Shown here: piece after piece, positions 22,573 through 33,650 of the stretch | Numbering within the stretch: position 1 is the first letter of the stretch | Layout of the letters: every line of letters begins with the position of its first letter | Assembly (NCBI GenBank): GCA_038093975.1 | Contig: JBBPTG010000014.1 | Span: 248,001-312,000 of the forward strand | Origin: Chalciporus piperatus | Lineage: Eukaryota; Basidiomycota; Agaricomycetes; Boletales; Boletaceae | DNA: 64,000 bases | Direction: 5' to 3' | Notes under the pieces: model-generated | What the model saw: the letters and a program-made list of their open reading frames with translations, nothing else | Database searches by the model: none | Told to the model about the DNA's origin: nothing | Position numbers and translations under genes: made by a program

Positions 22573-23394
22573 TTGGCTTGTACACAGAACTTCGAGCTCG
22601 ATACTTTCAGATGTACTAATATATTGAAAACACACCTCATGTGGCTCGCAAACGACTCGTTATATGCTGTCTCTGGTCGGATGAATCGGAAGAAACAGGA
22701 ATGGCTCCGAAATACTCCACGTACATCATCCATCCAGAGATATAGATCTAGCGGACCAACCGATTCTCCACGAGCCTGGCCATGCCTTGGGAAGAACAGC
22801 TTTCGGACGTGTTCACATCTGAGCTGGCTGTCAAGATCCCTCGATTCTCCCGATCTACCATGCCGTAGCAACCAAAAACTGGTCATGAGAGGACGGATTG
22901 AAACAGTGCATTTCCTTTGGTCAGCTTGGGTTTCATGAATGAACCTGAGTAGCAAACGTGTAGCTGCGGTTGAACGAAACAGCGCACTCACCTGCAGTGC
23001 CTTGCATGTTTTGGGGACATTTCGCTTCTAGTTAGACGTTTTTGCAGCCTGTATCTCCATCAAATTAAACGCAAAGAAAGTTGATGCAAATGACCATGGT
23101 GCGTTTGGGCAATGTGCATCATGCATCATCAGTTGGGTGAGACAAATGATGGTGTGACTTGGTTTCAGCTGAGTCAATGGTATGAACAAGGATTTGTTAC
23201 AACATTTTGTAGTCGAGCCGAACATCCATAGCATTGCGACGAGACAAAGCAACAGAAATAAAAAAAATAAGATAGACCGACAGACAAGAAAAACGCCATC
23301 ACAAATACATCACAGCAGCGCACCCTTCTCGATACCACTCCAATAATGTCCTAGCGCCACTACCGGCAGCCTAGAAACACGATGCACCACATCT
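22573..23394. other. Intergenic between convergent genes
   Basis: 3' flanks of the methyltransferase-GT8 gene (plus) and DSN1 (minus). Short open frames on both strands show no recognisable product. Confidence 0.3.
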
Positions 23395-25490
23395 TCATCG
23401 ATCTCTACGCCGTGGCGTCCCAGGTACTTTGCGTGGTGTAGCCCCAACACCTGATGCTAACCCTGTTATTCGCCGTTCTCCAACACCACCAAGCCCCACT
23501 TCTTGCACGCGTTGGACTTCCCTGACAGCCCTCCGAGCTGCATCTCCTATCTTGCCTGGTGGTCGTTCCTTGTCTATCCGAGACAAGGCACGAAGGATAT
23601 CTCGTGGGCTTTCTCCAAGAGGTTGACTCGTGCCTCGTTGAGTGAATGGAAGGTGGGAGGCTAGTGTCGTCGTTGATGATGTCGGGGGTGGTGGAAGGGA
23701 ATGCGATCGTGCTGAAAGCGCGAGCGAGAGGAGCGAGAAGCGGTAGTCGAGTTCCACTTCTGCCACATCGGCCGTCTGCACTGCTGAGTTGACATACGAG
23801 AACAGACTGTCCACTTTAAATTGTAGATCGTCTATCCTCTCGTCCAAGGCACCCTGCAGCTCGGTCCCATGCCGAGGCTCTGTGGACATGACCTCTCTGA
23901 TGAGCCCAAGGTTGACTTTATCCCTGAATTCATCCGAAAGCTCTTCCTCACGAGGAAATAGCCAGGAGATATCGTCTGGGGGCTCTTGTGAGGTCGCTCG
24001 TTGTTTGCCTTTTGACTTGGCAGTAGAAGGCGGTTGCAGTGCTTGCCGCCGCTTTTCGAGGTCAGCCTTGGAATTGGTCTCGTATTGATGATAGAATTGG
24101 TCAACTTGTGACCAAGCGTCTGACTCGGCTTGGGCTCTGAAACGAAGCGACACGTGTTGAGGCCAAGCGAGTGGGTTGTGCTAAAGAGGCGGACCCACCG
24201 ATTGATGTGCTGTTGGAACGTCACCTCGCGTGCGCGATTCTTGACGTTCTGTTCGTTGGGTTTTTGTACACTTTCTTTGACGGCGCTCCCACCGGCACCC
24301 TGGTTATATACAGAGGTATCAATTTTCTTCTCGGCCAACATCCGGATGAAGTCCTCCTGAACGGTCTTGAGTATCTGTTTCCTCCGATCGTCGAGTGGGG
24401 GTGGATCCTTGCCACCACTTGAGGATGACTTGGATGGTGGTTTTGAAGGTTTCGCAGAGGAAGACGTCGGTTCTGATGGTCGTGACATGGCGCGGGCGGA
24501 AGCCCAGATAAGGAGCTGTCGTGCACGTTGTGGTTCGGGGAGGTCATAATCAATATGTTTGTAAAAGCATGAATCGTCAACGGAGGCATGAGGTTGGGCT
24601 GTGCAAATCAGGAATTGGTTGGTAAGTAAACGCTGTCACGAAATATGAGTAGATTACAATGAGAGAAAAGTGACGCACAGATGACGCCGGTATTCTCGAA
24701 GCTAGTACTTATTCGCTTTCCACGCATACTCATAGAACTTCGTCGGGAATGTGAGGGTGTCTGTGATTGAGGTGTTCGGGGAAGAGATTGTTGACCTTCA
24801 CGCATTTGTTTATTGCGCTCGATCTGGGGGGTTTCGCTTTCAGGCAGTGGCTGCATGGCATCAGGTAGGTGTCGCTTTGGAGGTGGAGTCGTAGGTTGGG
24901 GAAATCGGAGGGAGGATTGAGTTGCTTCCTTTGCGCGTGATCGACTACGTAGATGATCTGTCTCTGACTCCATCTGTCGTATGTCTTCGTCCACCTCTGG
25001 CTCTTCGCGGGTCGTGGCGAGAACATCTCGGGGTTTCGCACTCGTGGGGGCTCGAGAGTCTGCTCTGAACTTCTTCGACGGGTGTTTCGAGGTTCCATTT
25101 AGGATGGCGGTGGATGTTGAAGGTACTGGTTGAGAACGGGAGGTGGGCGGAAGGGAGGTTTGGCGGGAGGTTGTTGCGGCCAAGGGTTGGGATGAGGGGT
25201 GATCTTGAGAAGATGCGGTGCGCTGGATAGGTGCACGAACGATGACCAGACCGCCTGGCTGCTCTTCTCCGACGTCTGGAGAGGAATCGTGAGTACTCAC
25301 GCGACATCTGCAGAGATCTTACACACGTTTCCGTTTGGACAGCAAGTTGGCCTGAGTGGTGGTCAACGTCGTTCACGGTGAAGTTGGTGGTTGTACTCAC
25401 CTCTTTCTTCATTCTCTTCGTAGCAGCAGCTAGGAGAGGATTTGCATCGTCTGGTGTTTTCCTTTTCGCGGTCTGTTTGAGGTCAGACAT
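23395..25490 (-). CDS. DSN1: Kinetochore protein Dsn1/Mis13 (MIND/Mis12 complex)
   Basis: A subunit of the Mis12/MIND complex that links centromeric chromatin to the microtubule-binding KNL1 and Ndc80 arms. Start MSDLKQTAKRKTPDD at 25490. A long Ser/Pro-rich, basic and disordered N-terminus follows (PPKRHLPDAMQP, SRRSSMSMRGKRIS). The family signature begins at RISTSFENTGVI and continues after an intron as QPHASVDDSCFYKH and DLPEPQRARQLLIWASARAM (24650-24480). Downstream are helical, charged segments (QVDQFYHQYETNSKADLEKRRQ, ISWLFPREEELSDEF, DDLQFKVDSLFSYVNSAVQTADVAE) and a basic C-terminus ATPRKVPGTPRRRDR. The RRSS site before the signature resembles the Aurora-B sites of Dsn1. About five introns. 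The signature match makes the identity firm. Confidence 0.9.
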
Positions 25491-25614
25491 GGACACCCAA
25501 ATGGGCGTATGTCCCAATCAACAAAGCGCGTCGCGTTAATTGATGTCACGTTCTAGTCACGTCACGCCCTAATGGGGTCACGACTTACAGTCTACACTTG
25601 GTCTACACTTTGCT

Positions 25615-26550
25615 CTACGCCTCTTTCCTAGGCCTCGCTCCAAAGATACCAGTCCCAACCCTCACAATATCACTCCCCGCCTTCAACGCAGCCTCAAAAT
25701 CGCTCGACATACCCATACTCAACTGCAACTTCCCACCTCCCAATTCCGGCTGTAGAACTTCCTCCAAGATATCCCGTGTCCGCTTGAGACTCTCAAAGTC
25801 TTCATTCGGACGCTCGGACGAGGCACGCGATTCCGTGAGTGATCCGATCGTCATCAACCCTTGAAGATGCAGTCGTGGACAGCTGGTCACGATGTGCTTG
25901 GCCAGTTGCACGAGCTCGGAAGTTGGCGCAGACTCGGCCGATGTGAGCGCAGGCAGTCCAGATTTGTCTTCTTCCCCAGAGGTGTTGACTTGCAGTAGAA
26001 TATTAAGAGGCGCATCTCTTTCTGGGGGGAGCGATTTGTTTAATGATGTAGCAGCCTTGATGGAAGTGACGGTCTGCACGGTATGGAGGTTCGGTATCGC
26101 TAAGCAGGGCTCAAGCATGCATCGGTGAACACATAGTGATAGCACGTACATGCAAGAGTCTTTGCTTTGTTGGATTGCAGGGTACCGATAAAGTGCCATC
26201 TTATCTCGGACAACGAACTTGAAAACTGTAAAGAGTGAGACAACTGAACGAGCGCAGTGAAACGACCTCACCTGTGCGGCTTTCTCTTCCAATTCGTTCA
26301 CATAATTCTCACCGAAATCGCGCTGTCCGTGTTGGTAGCACGCAAGAATATCAGATGCAGGCTTATACTTTGACACTGCGACCAGGGTGGGCTCCGAGGA
26401 CGAAGCTTGGCGCACACGATCTCGTATCTCTGCGAGAGATTCCGAAAGTTCCTCGATGCGCTCTTCAGTTGCTTTGGAAACTGTCGTGGATGCCATCTGT
26501 CGCCGCGAGACTGTCGATATCGCTCTGAAGATGTTGTTGACAGCGTTCAT
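25615..26550 (-). CDS. Pyridoxal 5'-phosphate homeostasis protein (PROSC/YggS family)
   Basis: A small TIM-barrel PLP carrier that buffers free PLP and affects amino acid metabolism. Start ATG at 26550 (MNAVNNIFRAISTVSRRQM) gives a basic leader that may target mitochondria; a second ATG (MASTTVSK) could give a cytosolic form. Motifs in order: LVAVSKYKP with the PLP-binding lysine, GQRDFGENYVNEL, IRWHFIGTLQSNKAKTL (own exon), ILLQVNTSGEEDKSG, LQGLMTIG, and the C-terminal phosphate-binding LSMGMSSDFEAAL..GSDIVRVGTGIFG. Two introns are clear, 26273-26226 and one near 26150-26100. Stop at 25615, only 125 bases beyond the DSN1 start on the same strand. Confidence 0.93.
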   Translation of the reverse strand: MNAVNNIFRAISTVSRRQMASTTVSKATEERIEELSESLAEIRDRVRQASSSEPTLVAVSKYKPASDILACYQHGQRDFGENYVNELEEKAAQVRSFHCARSVVSLFTVFKFVVRDKMALYRYPAIQQSKDSCMYVLSLCVHRCMLEPCLAIPNLHTVQTVTSIKAATSLNKSLPPERDAPLNILLQVNTSGEEDKSGLPALTSAESAPTSELVQLAKHIVTSCPRLHLQGLMTIGSLTESRASSERPNEDFESLKRTRDILEEVLQPELGGGKLQLSMGMSSDFEAALKAGSDIVRVGTGIFGARPRKEA

Positions 26551-26657
26551 GTGCCCGACAAAGAGCCACTCGCACCAAAACGCGTCCTCACGTGACACCA
26601 ATCAAGTTTCGCGACAGTCCCCTTTCATCATTTTTTACTCCTTGACTCGCAACCACC
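26551..26657. promoter_or_regulatory. Compact bidirectional promoter
   Basis: Only 107 bases separate the start codons of the PLP-homeostasis gene (minus) and the DUF7918 gene (plus). Promoters and both 5' UTRs must overlap or use internal starts. No TATA box is evident. Confidence 0.5.
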
Positions 26658-27773
26658 ATGTTGAAGCTCAACGATGTCTCTGCATGGATTGAGGTCGACG
26701 GACAGGAACTCGAGCAGTATGGTATCGAAGAAGACGCGGAGAACAACCTGGTTACGTGTTGGATCGCGACACAGGCCGGAAAGGCAGGTCACCTGGCAAC
26801 TGACGACTTCGCGCCGCCGCTTACCTTCGGTCGTCTCAGAACTTTTCCGTCGTGTACAGAGACAACTCACCCTACAGAGATCATGCGCTTGGTTTCTATT
26901 TGAAGCTCGATGGGACAGACTCCGATGGTAGAGTCATCCGCCCGACCACCCGCACTGGAACCTCTATACAGTCTCGTACCGCTGTCATTAAAGACCGAAT
27001 AATTTCTCCAACATCCACATGTAATTTCGTGTTCTCGAAGCTCGAGTTGACAGGTATTCTATCATTTGCCACGGTTATCTCGTAATCGTACTCACATGTT
27101 GTTCCTTAGATGAAGATCAATATCTGGACCAAACCTCGAAATACCTGGGAGAGATAGAGATAGTTGTTTACAGATGTCAGGTGTTCGATGCTGTGCCGTG
27201 GACAACCACTCATAAAGTGAACAACCAAACGAAGGTCCACGAGCGATCCAAAAAAGCCATGTCTCATTGCGTTTCGTGCGTTGAAAACACCATTATGCTT
27301 GCATACTCTGAAGCCACATGTTCTTTCAGATACGGACAGGAACAGAAGACGCCGATGAATTATTGTTCCAACGTCCAGCATCTGGATCAGAAACCTTTGA
27401 CTAAATTCATTTTCAGGTATCGCGATTATAGTCCGTATCTACGATTCCCAGAGGAGCTTCCTGCGCTCTAACCTGCCCCCTAGCTCTCCTGCAAGCTAAT
27501 GGCATCATCCCAAGACCCCCCAAGGAAAATCCCGCCGCTGCCGAAGAAGTCATTGACTTGACAACTACGAATAACGTCAAACGCGAGCCAGCCGGCGATG
27601 ACATCGAAGACGTCGAAGCATTGGACGACGCCATCCTTGCCATGCAAACCAAACGAGCGGCCCTCCTGGCGAAGAGATCGAAGTCGGGTGCAAGCGGTGC
27701 GCCTCCTGCCAAGAGGGTGAAGCGGGAGAAGTTGGTCCCTACCATCCCTGGCGAGGTCATCGACCTGACTTGA
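26658..27773 (+). CDS. DUF7918-type protein with SUMO-interacting-like C-terminus (intact copy)
   Basis: Start MLKLNDVSAWIEVDGQELEQYG is typical of the DUF7918-type family that is expanded in Agaricomycetes and has no assigned function. Exon 1 ends TQAGK and is followed by an intron with a GC donor (26784-26839, GCAGGT...AG), then NFSVVYRDNSPYRD. A middle section contains LGEIEIVVYRCQVFD and HERSKKAMSHCV. The tail has QANGIIPRPPKEN, EEVIDLTTTNN, a charged helix, basic PPAKRVKREK (a likely nuclear signal) and ends PGEVIDLT-stop. VIDLT matches the hydrophobic core of SUMO-interacting motifs and occurs twice. Two broken paralogues lie at 38.7-41.4 kb. A nuclear, SUMO-linked role is inference. 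Confidence 0.85.
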
Positions 27774-30155
27774 TACGGCACCGTTTTCGCGCTCGCTCTC
27801 CCAAGCTTTTTGTCCTTCCCTTGCGTTCAGCTCTTCGCACCGTCCCTCCTACCTGGATTCATTCATCATTGAGCATTATCGTCGGGTCTCAGAACCTCAT
27901 TAATTACCAGCCTTACTGCCTTCATATATAGTTCTCTGTACGTTACCCAGATTTGTATTAGTCTATCCAATCCCCCAAAGGGAGTGTGCATGGGTTCAAG
28001 CAGGGACGAGTCGTATGTCATTGAACATGGACAACCGACTCTTTCGATCAATGGCATCAGGATCTAGTAATGACGATGTCTCCTTCCCAATCGCTAAGTG
28101 GGCTCTGAGATGTCTTTCAGTTCGATCGCAACAGGGTCCAGTGATGCGCTGAGATCGTACACCCTGTAGCAACGCGACTGTACGTTGGGTTGACATTACA
28201 ACCTGGGCAATGCGATAAACTGCCCTTCGGCTGGGGTGCTTTACCTGATAGCTGCCAGTTCCGAACCATAATACCCTGCGCTCTCCAAAATGACGACAGA
28301 TCATCGATCAGCACCCGGAACGTTCACAAGAGGGGCCCCAGCGGCGTCCGGACTAACCACATCAGATCGCATGAAGAATCCCCGCCGTGACGCAATTCAT
28401 ACCAGTAACCTTTTTTTTCAGATCCGCTCAGACTTAACAGTTAGATTCGCCAAGCTCGGATCTGGGTGAATCGCTCCGGTACTAGGAATGGGTAGGAAAG
28501 ATGCCCTGGGTTGAGGCGCCTACATTAAACGCCTCTGCCAGTGTGCGTCTGCCGCATCACCGGCGGTAGGGCCCTGCGACGGGCTGTGCGTTCTCTTCGA
28601 TTCTGTGCGATTCTATTCGGGGAAGTGGGATGTCCCGTTCTCCTGATGTGCTCGTCGCGCCGCGATCGACGGTTGAGTTCTCGGACCTAGGAGAGGGTCA
28701 GGTAGAGCGTGAAGCATGACGTACCCTAGTCCTCTTGGGAGCCCGAAAAAAAATCGACGGAAACGAGTAGTTCCTTCATAGATTCGGAAATACCCTATTA
28801 TCATGATCAATGTGCGCCAAAGACGTCAGACGGTCGCAGGTTTTAATGGTCTGTTCCCTCCGGGGGGCACGACTGTCACGTTTCACCACAGTCGATGAGA
28901 GTCATTCTCGCCGAGGTCATGATGGAGTTATTGGCTCAGCTGTGGCCATTACTTATGGTGGCGAGTTTTGACAGCGTCTTTTCCGGTTGATCGGGAATCA
29001 CCGTGCCACGCCACGACTACTACTAGAGGACGCGTGTCTGTAGTGATGTCCACTTGTCCTTCTGTTCCACACCCCGGTTACCGGTAACACTACTCGACGC
29101 GACTCGACATCTGTTGGGCAACGGACGTTCATGTACCTCCTTTCAATTCTGGATGGGATCGAAAGAAAGTATGTGCTTCAGCTGCCATGCGAATGATGCT
29201 AATAAAACACCCAAAATACATAAAACATATAGAAACCACTTGCGGTTGATGATCGATTCGTATTTCCAATAGTAGGGGGAGCCGATGCACGAGGACCTTC
29301 GTTCTGCGCTACACCGTCACAATTCGACCCAAACAAGGTCCTTCCACACAGTCATCGATTGGGCTGCTATTAGAGGTTACCGGAGGGAGCGAAAAGGAGG
29401 TCGGAGAGGTGAGTTCGCTCATAAGTGGTGCGCGAAGCCCCCGTCATCTTCAAACATTTGAAACTCATATGGTCAGGTCGTGGGTCCGAGCGTGCCAACA
29501 GTTCACGTTACATTTGCGTAATACCTCCCATTCCAACAGCGTGCCCGTGGTCTACCAGAGTCATCCTACCTCAAACTGCCGCCAAGGCGTCACTCTTGCT
29601 CGCTCATGACTCAGTCACCCAGGATCACCTCTTTGATCTCAGCGATCGTCCGAAGGTTCCCAACGAGGGCTTCATGTCAATTCGGGCCGTATTTGGCAGA
29701 TATCCCACCAGATACATCTAAGGTGGTTCAATTCGAAACGATTGGAAACGTGACGGGCCAGTGTAACTGTATAATATGCGCCATTTCTGCGCATATCGAC
29801 CAAACTACAATCCCCCATCGTAGTTGAGCGATGTCGTTGCGCATAAACACAAACGTCCCTCCCATCTTTAGTCGGATCAACTACTCCACTGTCGCAGATG
29901 GCGGCCCTCCAAGTTCCGCTGGTCGGACGTTATGTTTCACTCCTACATCTCCTTTCGGATGCAAACAGACTCCTCGTGGCCCACGCAAGGCGAACACGTT
30001 TGCCACCCTCACAAATACCGAGCTCCACCAATCTTCTCCGACATGGCGGCTGTCCAATCATAACGTGGGTGGTGAGTCGCCACAGTATCTTTAATTGTTG
30101 GTCCGGTAAGACTTAATACCACCATTTCACTATCCATTCGCTGCTGTCGAATATC
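27774..30155. other. 2.4 kb without a supportable gene
   Basis: Only short open frames on both strands, none with recognised motifs and none joining into a plausible spliced product. No tRNA- or 5S-like structure was recognised. It probably contains the 3' UTR of the DUF7918 gene and the promoter of the small-HSP-domain gene. Confidence 0.3.
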
Positions 30156-31144
30156 ATGTCAGGATCACCTCGCGGTCGTAGCATAAGCCTTTTCTCTCCT
30201 CGCTCCGCAGCGGAAAACAACCTGAATAGTCAATTTGACTCTCTTCTACCCTACAATGCGGCAGCCCCGCATTCTCCCCGTGGCAATTTATCTGGGCGCA
30301 GGCCACGTAACGGGTTTTCCGACTCAACGTTTTCGTCGATGTCCCCTGCAATTCCAATGTCATCCCTGTCGCACAGTGCCCTGGATATGCTACTTAAAGC
30401 CGAGGCTACTCTAGAACACAGTGCATCTACACCAGACCCCATCCTTGCTAACGACATTCAAGGCACAATGTCTACACTTGAAGTCCCGGGCAGTTCACTC
30501 AGCAGGCACTCTTCGCGCTCTTCCGCTAGAGGTCAGCGCATCAGGGCAGGTGAACCGAAATGGGAGAAAAGCCGCTTCACTTGTGCGTCGCCTTGCCCAT
30601 CGATTGGTCCGAACACCACCCCGTCGTCTAGCAGCTCTAGCTCGGCATGCAGCGTCGTTTCGGCATGCAGTATCAGCTCCACAGGCAGCAGCGCCTCATC
30701 ATACTCCAGCGCCAGTTCGCTCACGCCGTCCCCGACGGACCGTTTGAGACGCTCCCCTTCCCCGGACTCATGTCCTCCCATGATTGTGCAAAGCACATCG
30801 ACGAGTCACAGTCTCTCTGTGACCCTCCCACGGGTTATCCAACCTGAGATGGTCACTGTGGCGGCGAAGAAAGGTGATAGATTGGATGTTGTGGCGGACG
30901 CTTGGCATATGGAGCATGATTGTGAGTGACCATCCCCCTTTCGCCCGACTGCTGTACTCATTCACTTGACTCTTTAGGCCATTACGAGTGGCAAATTCGT
31001 TTCGCGGCTGGAGACGTAGACATGTCGGCAGTTCGCGCACGTTTTGGACAAGATGGCAAGCTTACCATTGAAGTCCAAAGACGTCTTCCTGGGCAGGGCT
31101 GTACCCCCAGGTTCGGCATGGGGTTCAGATGTAGGTATCACTAG
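30156..31144 (+). CDS. Small heat-shock (alpha-crystallin/Hsp20-like) domain protein with Ser-rich N-terminus
   Basis: Two exons (30156-30921 and 30978-31144) joined as CATGATT/GCCATTAC, giving HDCHYEW. The N-terminal ~220 residues are disordered and Ser-rich with several SPRG-like repeats (SGSPRGRS, HSPRGNLSG) and a poly-Ser run. The C-terminal ~90 residues (PEMVTVAAKKGDRLDVVADAWHM, then EWQIRFAAGDVDMSAVRARF and DGKLTIEVQRR) have the strand pattern of an alpha-crystallin-like domain. The final strand lacks an obvious IxI tail. It may be a chaperone-like adaptor rather than a classical sHSP. The end may extend through another intron at 31132 (GTAGGT). Confidence 0.65.
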
Positions 31145-31434
31145 GTGGTCCGACGTCCGAGTCGCACGGACCTGTTGCTAGTACCTTTGTATCCGATCTA
31201 CCCGCTCCTCCACTTTTCACCCATCTGGCATTTTCCTTCTTCGTCTCTAGCGTCATACTCATATCAGAGCTTGTAGTTGTATCACCTCGCTCCAGCGTTT
31301 TCCATCATCCACACCCACGTCCACATAGTTCCATATGTATTCACACGTCTTGCTTCCCGCACGTCAATTTATGTTTTCTCATACCACATTGTATCTGTAC
31401 CACAACATCGCATAGTAGTATAATATGCATCGCA

Positions 31435-32224
31435 ATGGCATCCACCACCACACTTCGAGTCTTGAAGGTCATCTATATCACCAACCAAAATGTACCACAT
31501 GGACACATCGTTTCTACAATGGGTTAGTTCGAAGCTGCCTTGCCGATTTTACCGAATCATTCTGCACAAGGCAAGGAAGGGCAACTTCAACTTGAAGGAC
31601 AGGCATAACACCCGCCTGAGAGTTGTAACTTTTCCACTGCCAGTGACAGGTCCCTCTCGTATCGCTACATCCTTTACGACCGTGGAGGAAAAAAGTTGTG
31701 CGGCATGTTGACTCGCTACGAATTTCCTTCGCGGTCATTGGGAGTCATGCTCCAACGTGATCCACTTGAACTCCAAGCCCTAACCCTCCAGCTTCCAGCT
31801 CCATCACCGAAGCTCGTAGAAGACCTGTGTGGATGCTACGCCGGCGATTACGGAGCAACTTGGGACCCTTGAAGTTCTGATGGATTCTATCCGTTCCTTC
31901 CACACTTCTGAAAAGATACAGCACTGAATAACAGGGTTCTTCTTGCGGGAGCTAGTCTTAGGATGCTAACACGTCATGTTTCAGCCTTTCAAGTTGATCC
32001 GATCCTGAGCTCTGACATCACGCCGGTACGACGAATTGGTCCTCGAAGCGGTGCGTCCACGACTGTGTCCTTTGGTTCATGTTCCCATTTTTATCCCTGG
32101 TCAAAGGGGAAACTTGTGTACATCGGGCCCGAGATCACGATGGAAACGGGTCACGACAGCTCTTCGGTTCGGTCTCGGTTTCTTATCGATCGTTTTGAAG
32201 ATCTGGCGGCATCTTGATTCCTGA
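31435..32224 (+). pseudogene. Unrecognised, possibly decayed gene
   Basis: Several protein-like pieces lie here without a clean splice chain. ATG at 31435 opens MASTTTLRVLKVIYITNQN. A 70-codon stretch at about 31660-31872 (YRYILYDRGGKKLCGML, YEFPSRSLGVMLQRDPLEL) ends at a stop. Overlapping open frames then reach 32217 and 32224. Joining them meets stops unless non-standard sites are used. I do not recognise the family; it could be a hypothetical Agaricomycete gene or its relic. Confidence 0.3.
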
Positions 32225-33650
32225 CGGTTTTCCCAGATCCCGAACGCATATGGTCCTCGATGAAGGAGTTGATTTCATGATATGCAGCCAAATATATCGA
32301 CCAACCCCCGAAGGTGATTTAAATATTCTCATCACAGTATGCTCGCATTAGTGATCAACTTCTTCTCCATCGCTCTGGCTGCCATTAGCAGGGAGAATCG
32401 CACTTTTGGATACTGTATTTTGCCAATGATCAAGCCTCATGGCTGTTCAATCCGTACTCCGCTGCGTCGTATGGTGTCGGTCCCAATTCAAAGTCCAGCT
32501 CGATTTGAGTTCACGCCTGCCGCAACTTTAAGGGTCCTAGGTCTGCTATGGTTTCTGAAAATTCCTCGAAAAATATGTTGATTCCATGATACGCACCAAT
32601 TACCAAAGGTGACTCTATACATCCTTCTTCCCTCAACGCCCTTCTGCAGCCTTTTCCTTCTGATTCGCATGCTCTCCAATCCAGCTACAATGGCAAATCA
32701 CACTTTCAGACAACTTCTTTTCCAGAGTCGGGCTTCATTGGCCTATCTGCTACGCACACTCGGTTAAGCGCTCACCTTTCGTGGAAGCTTTCCGATCAAG
32801 CGTGCTCCGTACTCCGTAGTCAGATCCCAGTTCAGCTCGATTTGGCATGTCGACTCAGTTGAATCTCATCCACAATACGGTACCTAGGTACGTTACCATA
32901 AACATCACTCTGCAGCTCGATCTCTTATCGATTTCGCAAGTCAGGTGGTCATCGACAAATATACTGATTTCATGATAAACAGCCAAACAACCCGGCTGCA
33001 AAGCCACGGAGCTGGCTCAAATACATATCCACCTTCCCTCGATGCTCATCTACTTCTCTTCCACTTCCCATCACAGGATGCTCACGTTTGTTGGTAAGCT
33101 CTATGTGGTTTTGCCTGGTGGGGATCGCATTTTCGTACACTTTGCTCTGGAACTTGTCGAGCTTCGCGACTGATCGATACGTTACGAGAACACTTGGTGA
33201 ATATTTTCTGCTGTTCCAGCGGCGGAGGGTGTTGGCCAAGTGTTCTCCGCGCACGATCAGGTCAAGACCAGTTCGACTCCTATCGACCATCTCCGAATTT
33301 GCACTCGGCTACACTACAAGGACAGCTTAGGACGCTTGGGATGCTTGGATCGTCGATCAGCTTTTACCTCTCAATGGAACAACAGAATGACTGTCTTCTG
33401 CTCGTTGAAAGTCTACTCGCTCCTTCTGGTTATACTTTCCAAGGTGAATTGCACCTTGATCAGTCATTTCACTATCTTCTGATTCAGACGTTTTTTTGTA
33501 CGTGGGCCGTAGTCGCACTTCAATGACAAGACCATAACCGGGCCAACAGCTTGAGATTTGGTTCGTTTTACATACAATTTCGAGACTACGTCGATGCTAA
33601 TCGTACACACAGCGAGTCGGACATTCACAAAACTGGATTCGCATACAGCC
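32225..33650. repeat. Region with three degenerate tandem repeat units, no gene
   Basis: A phrase resembling tgatttcatgataaacagcc recurs at about 32270, 32580 and 32968, each followed by a pyrimidine-rich stretch with gatgctc/tatgctc. A second shared phrase, ccgtactccg...cagctcgattt, precedes the last two. The spacing (about 310 and 390 bases) and divergence suggest an old local tandem duplication. No coding potential was recognised. Confidence 0.45.

Noticed and set aside
27774..30155. Possible tRNA or other RNA genes
   Set aside because: No cloverleaf with matching A and B boxes was found by eye. A tRNA scan would settle it.
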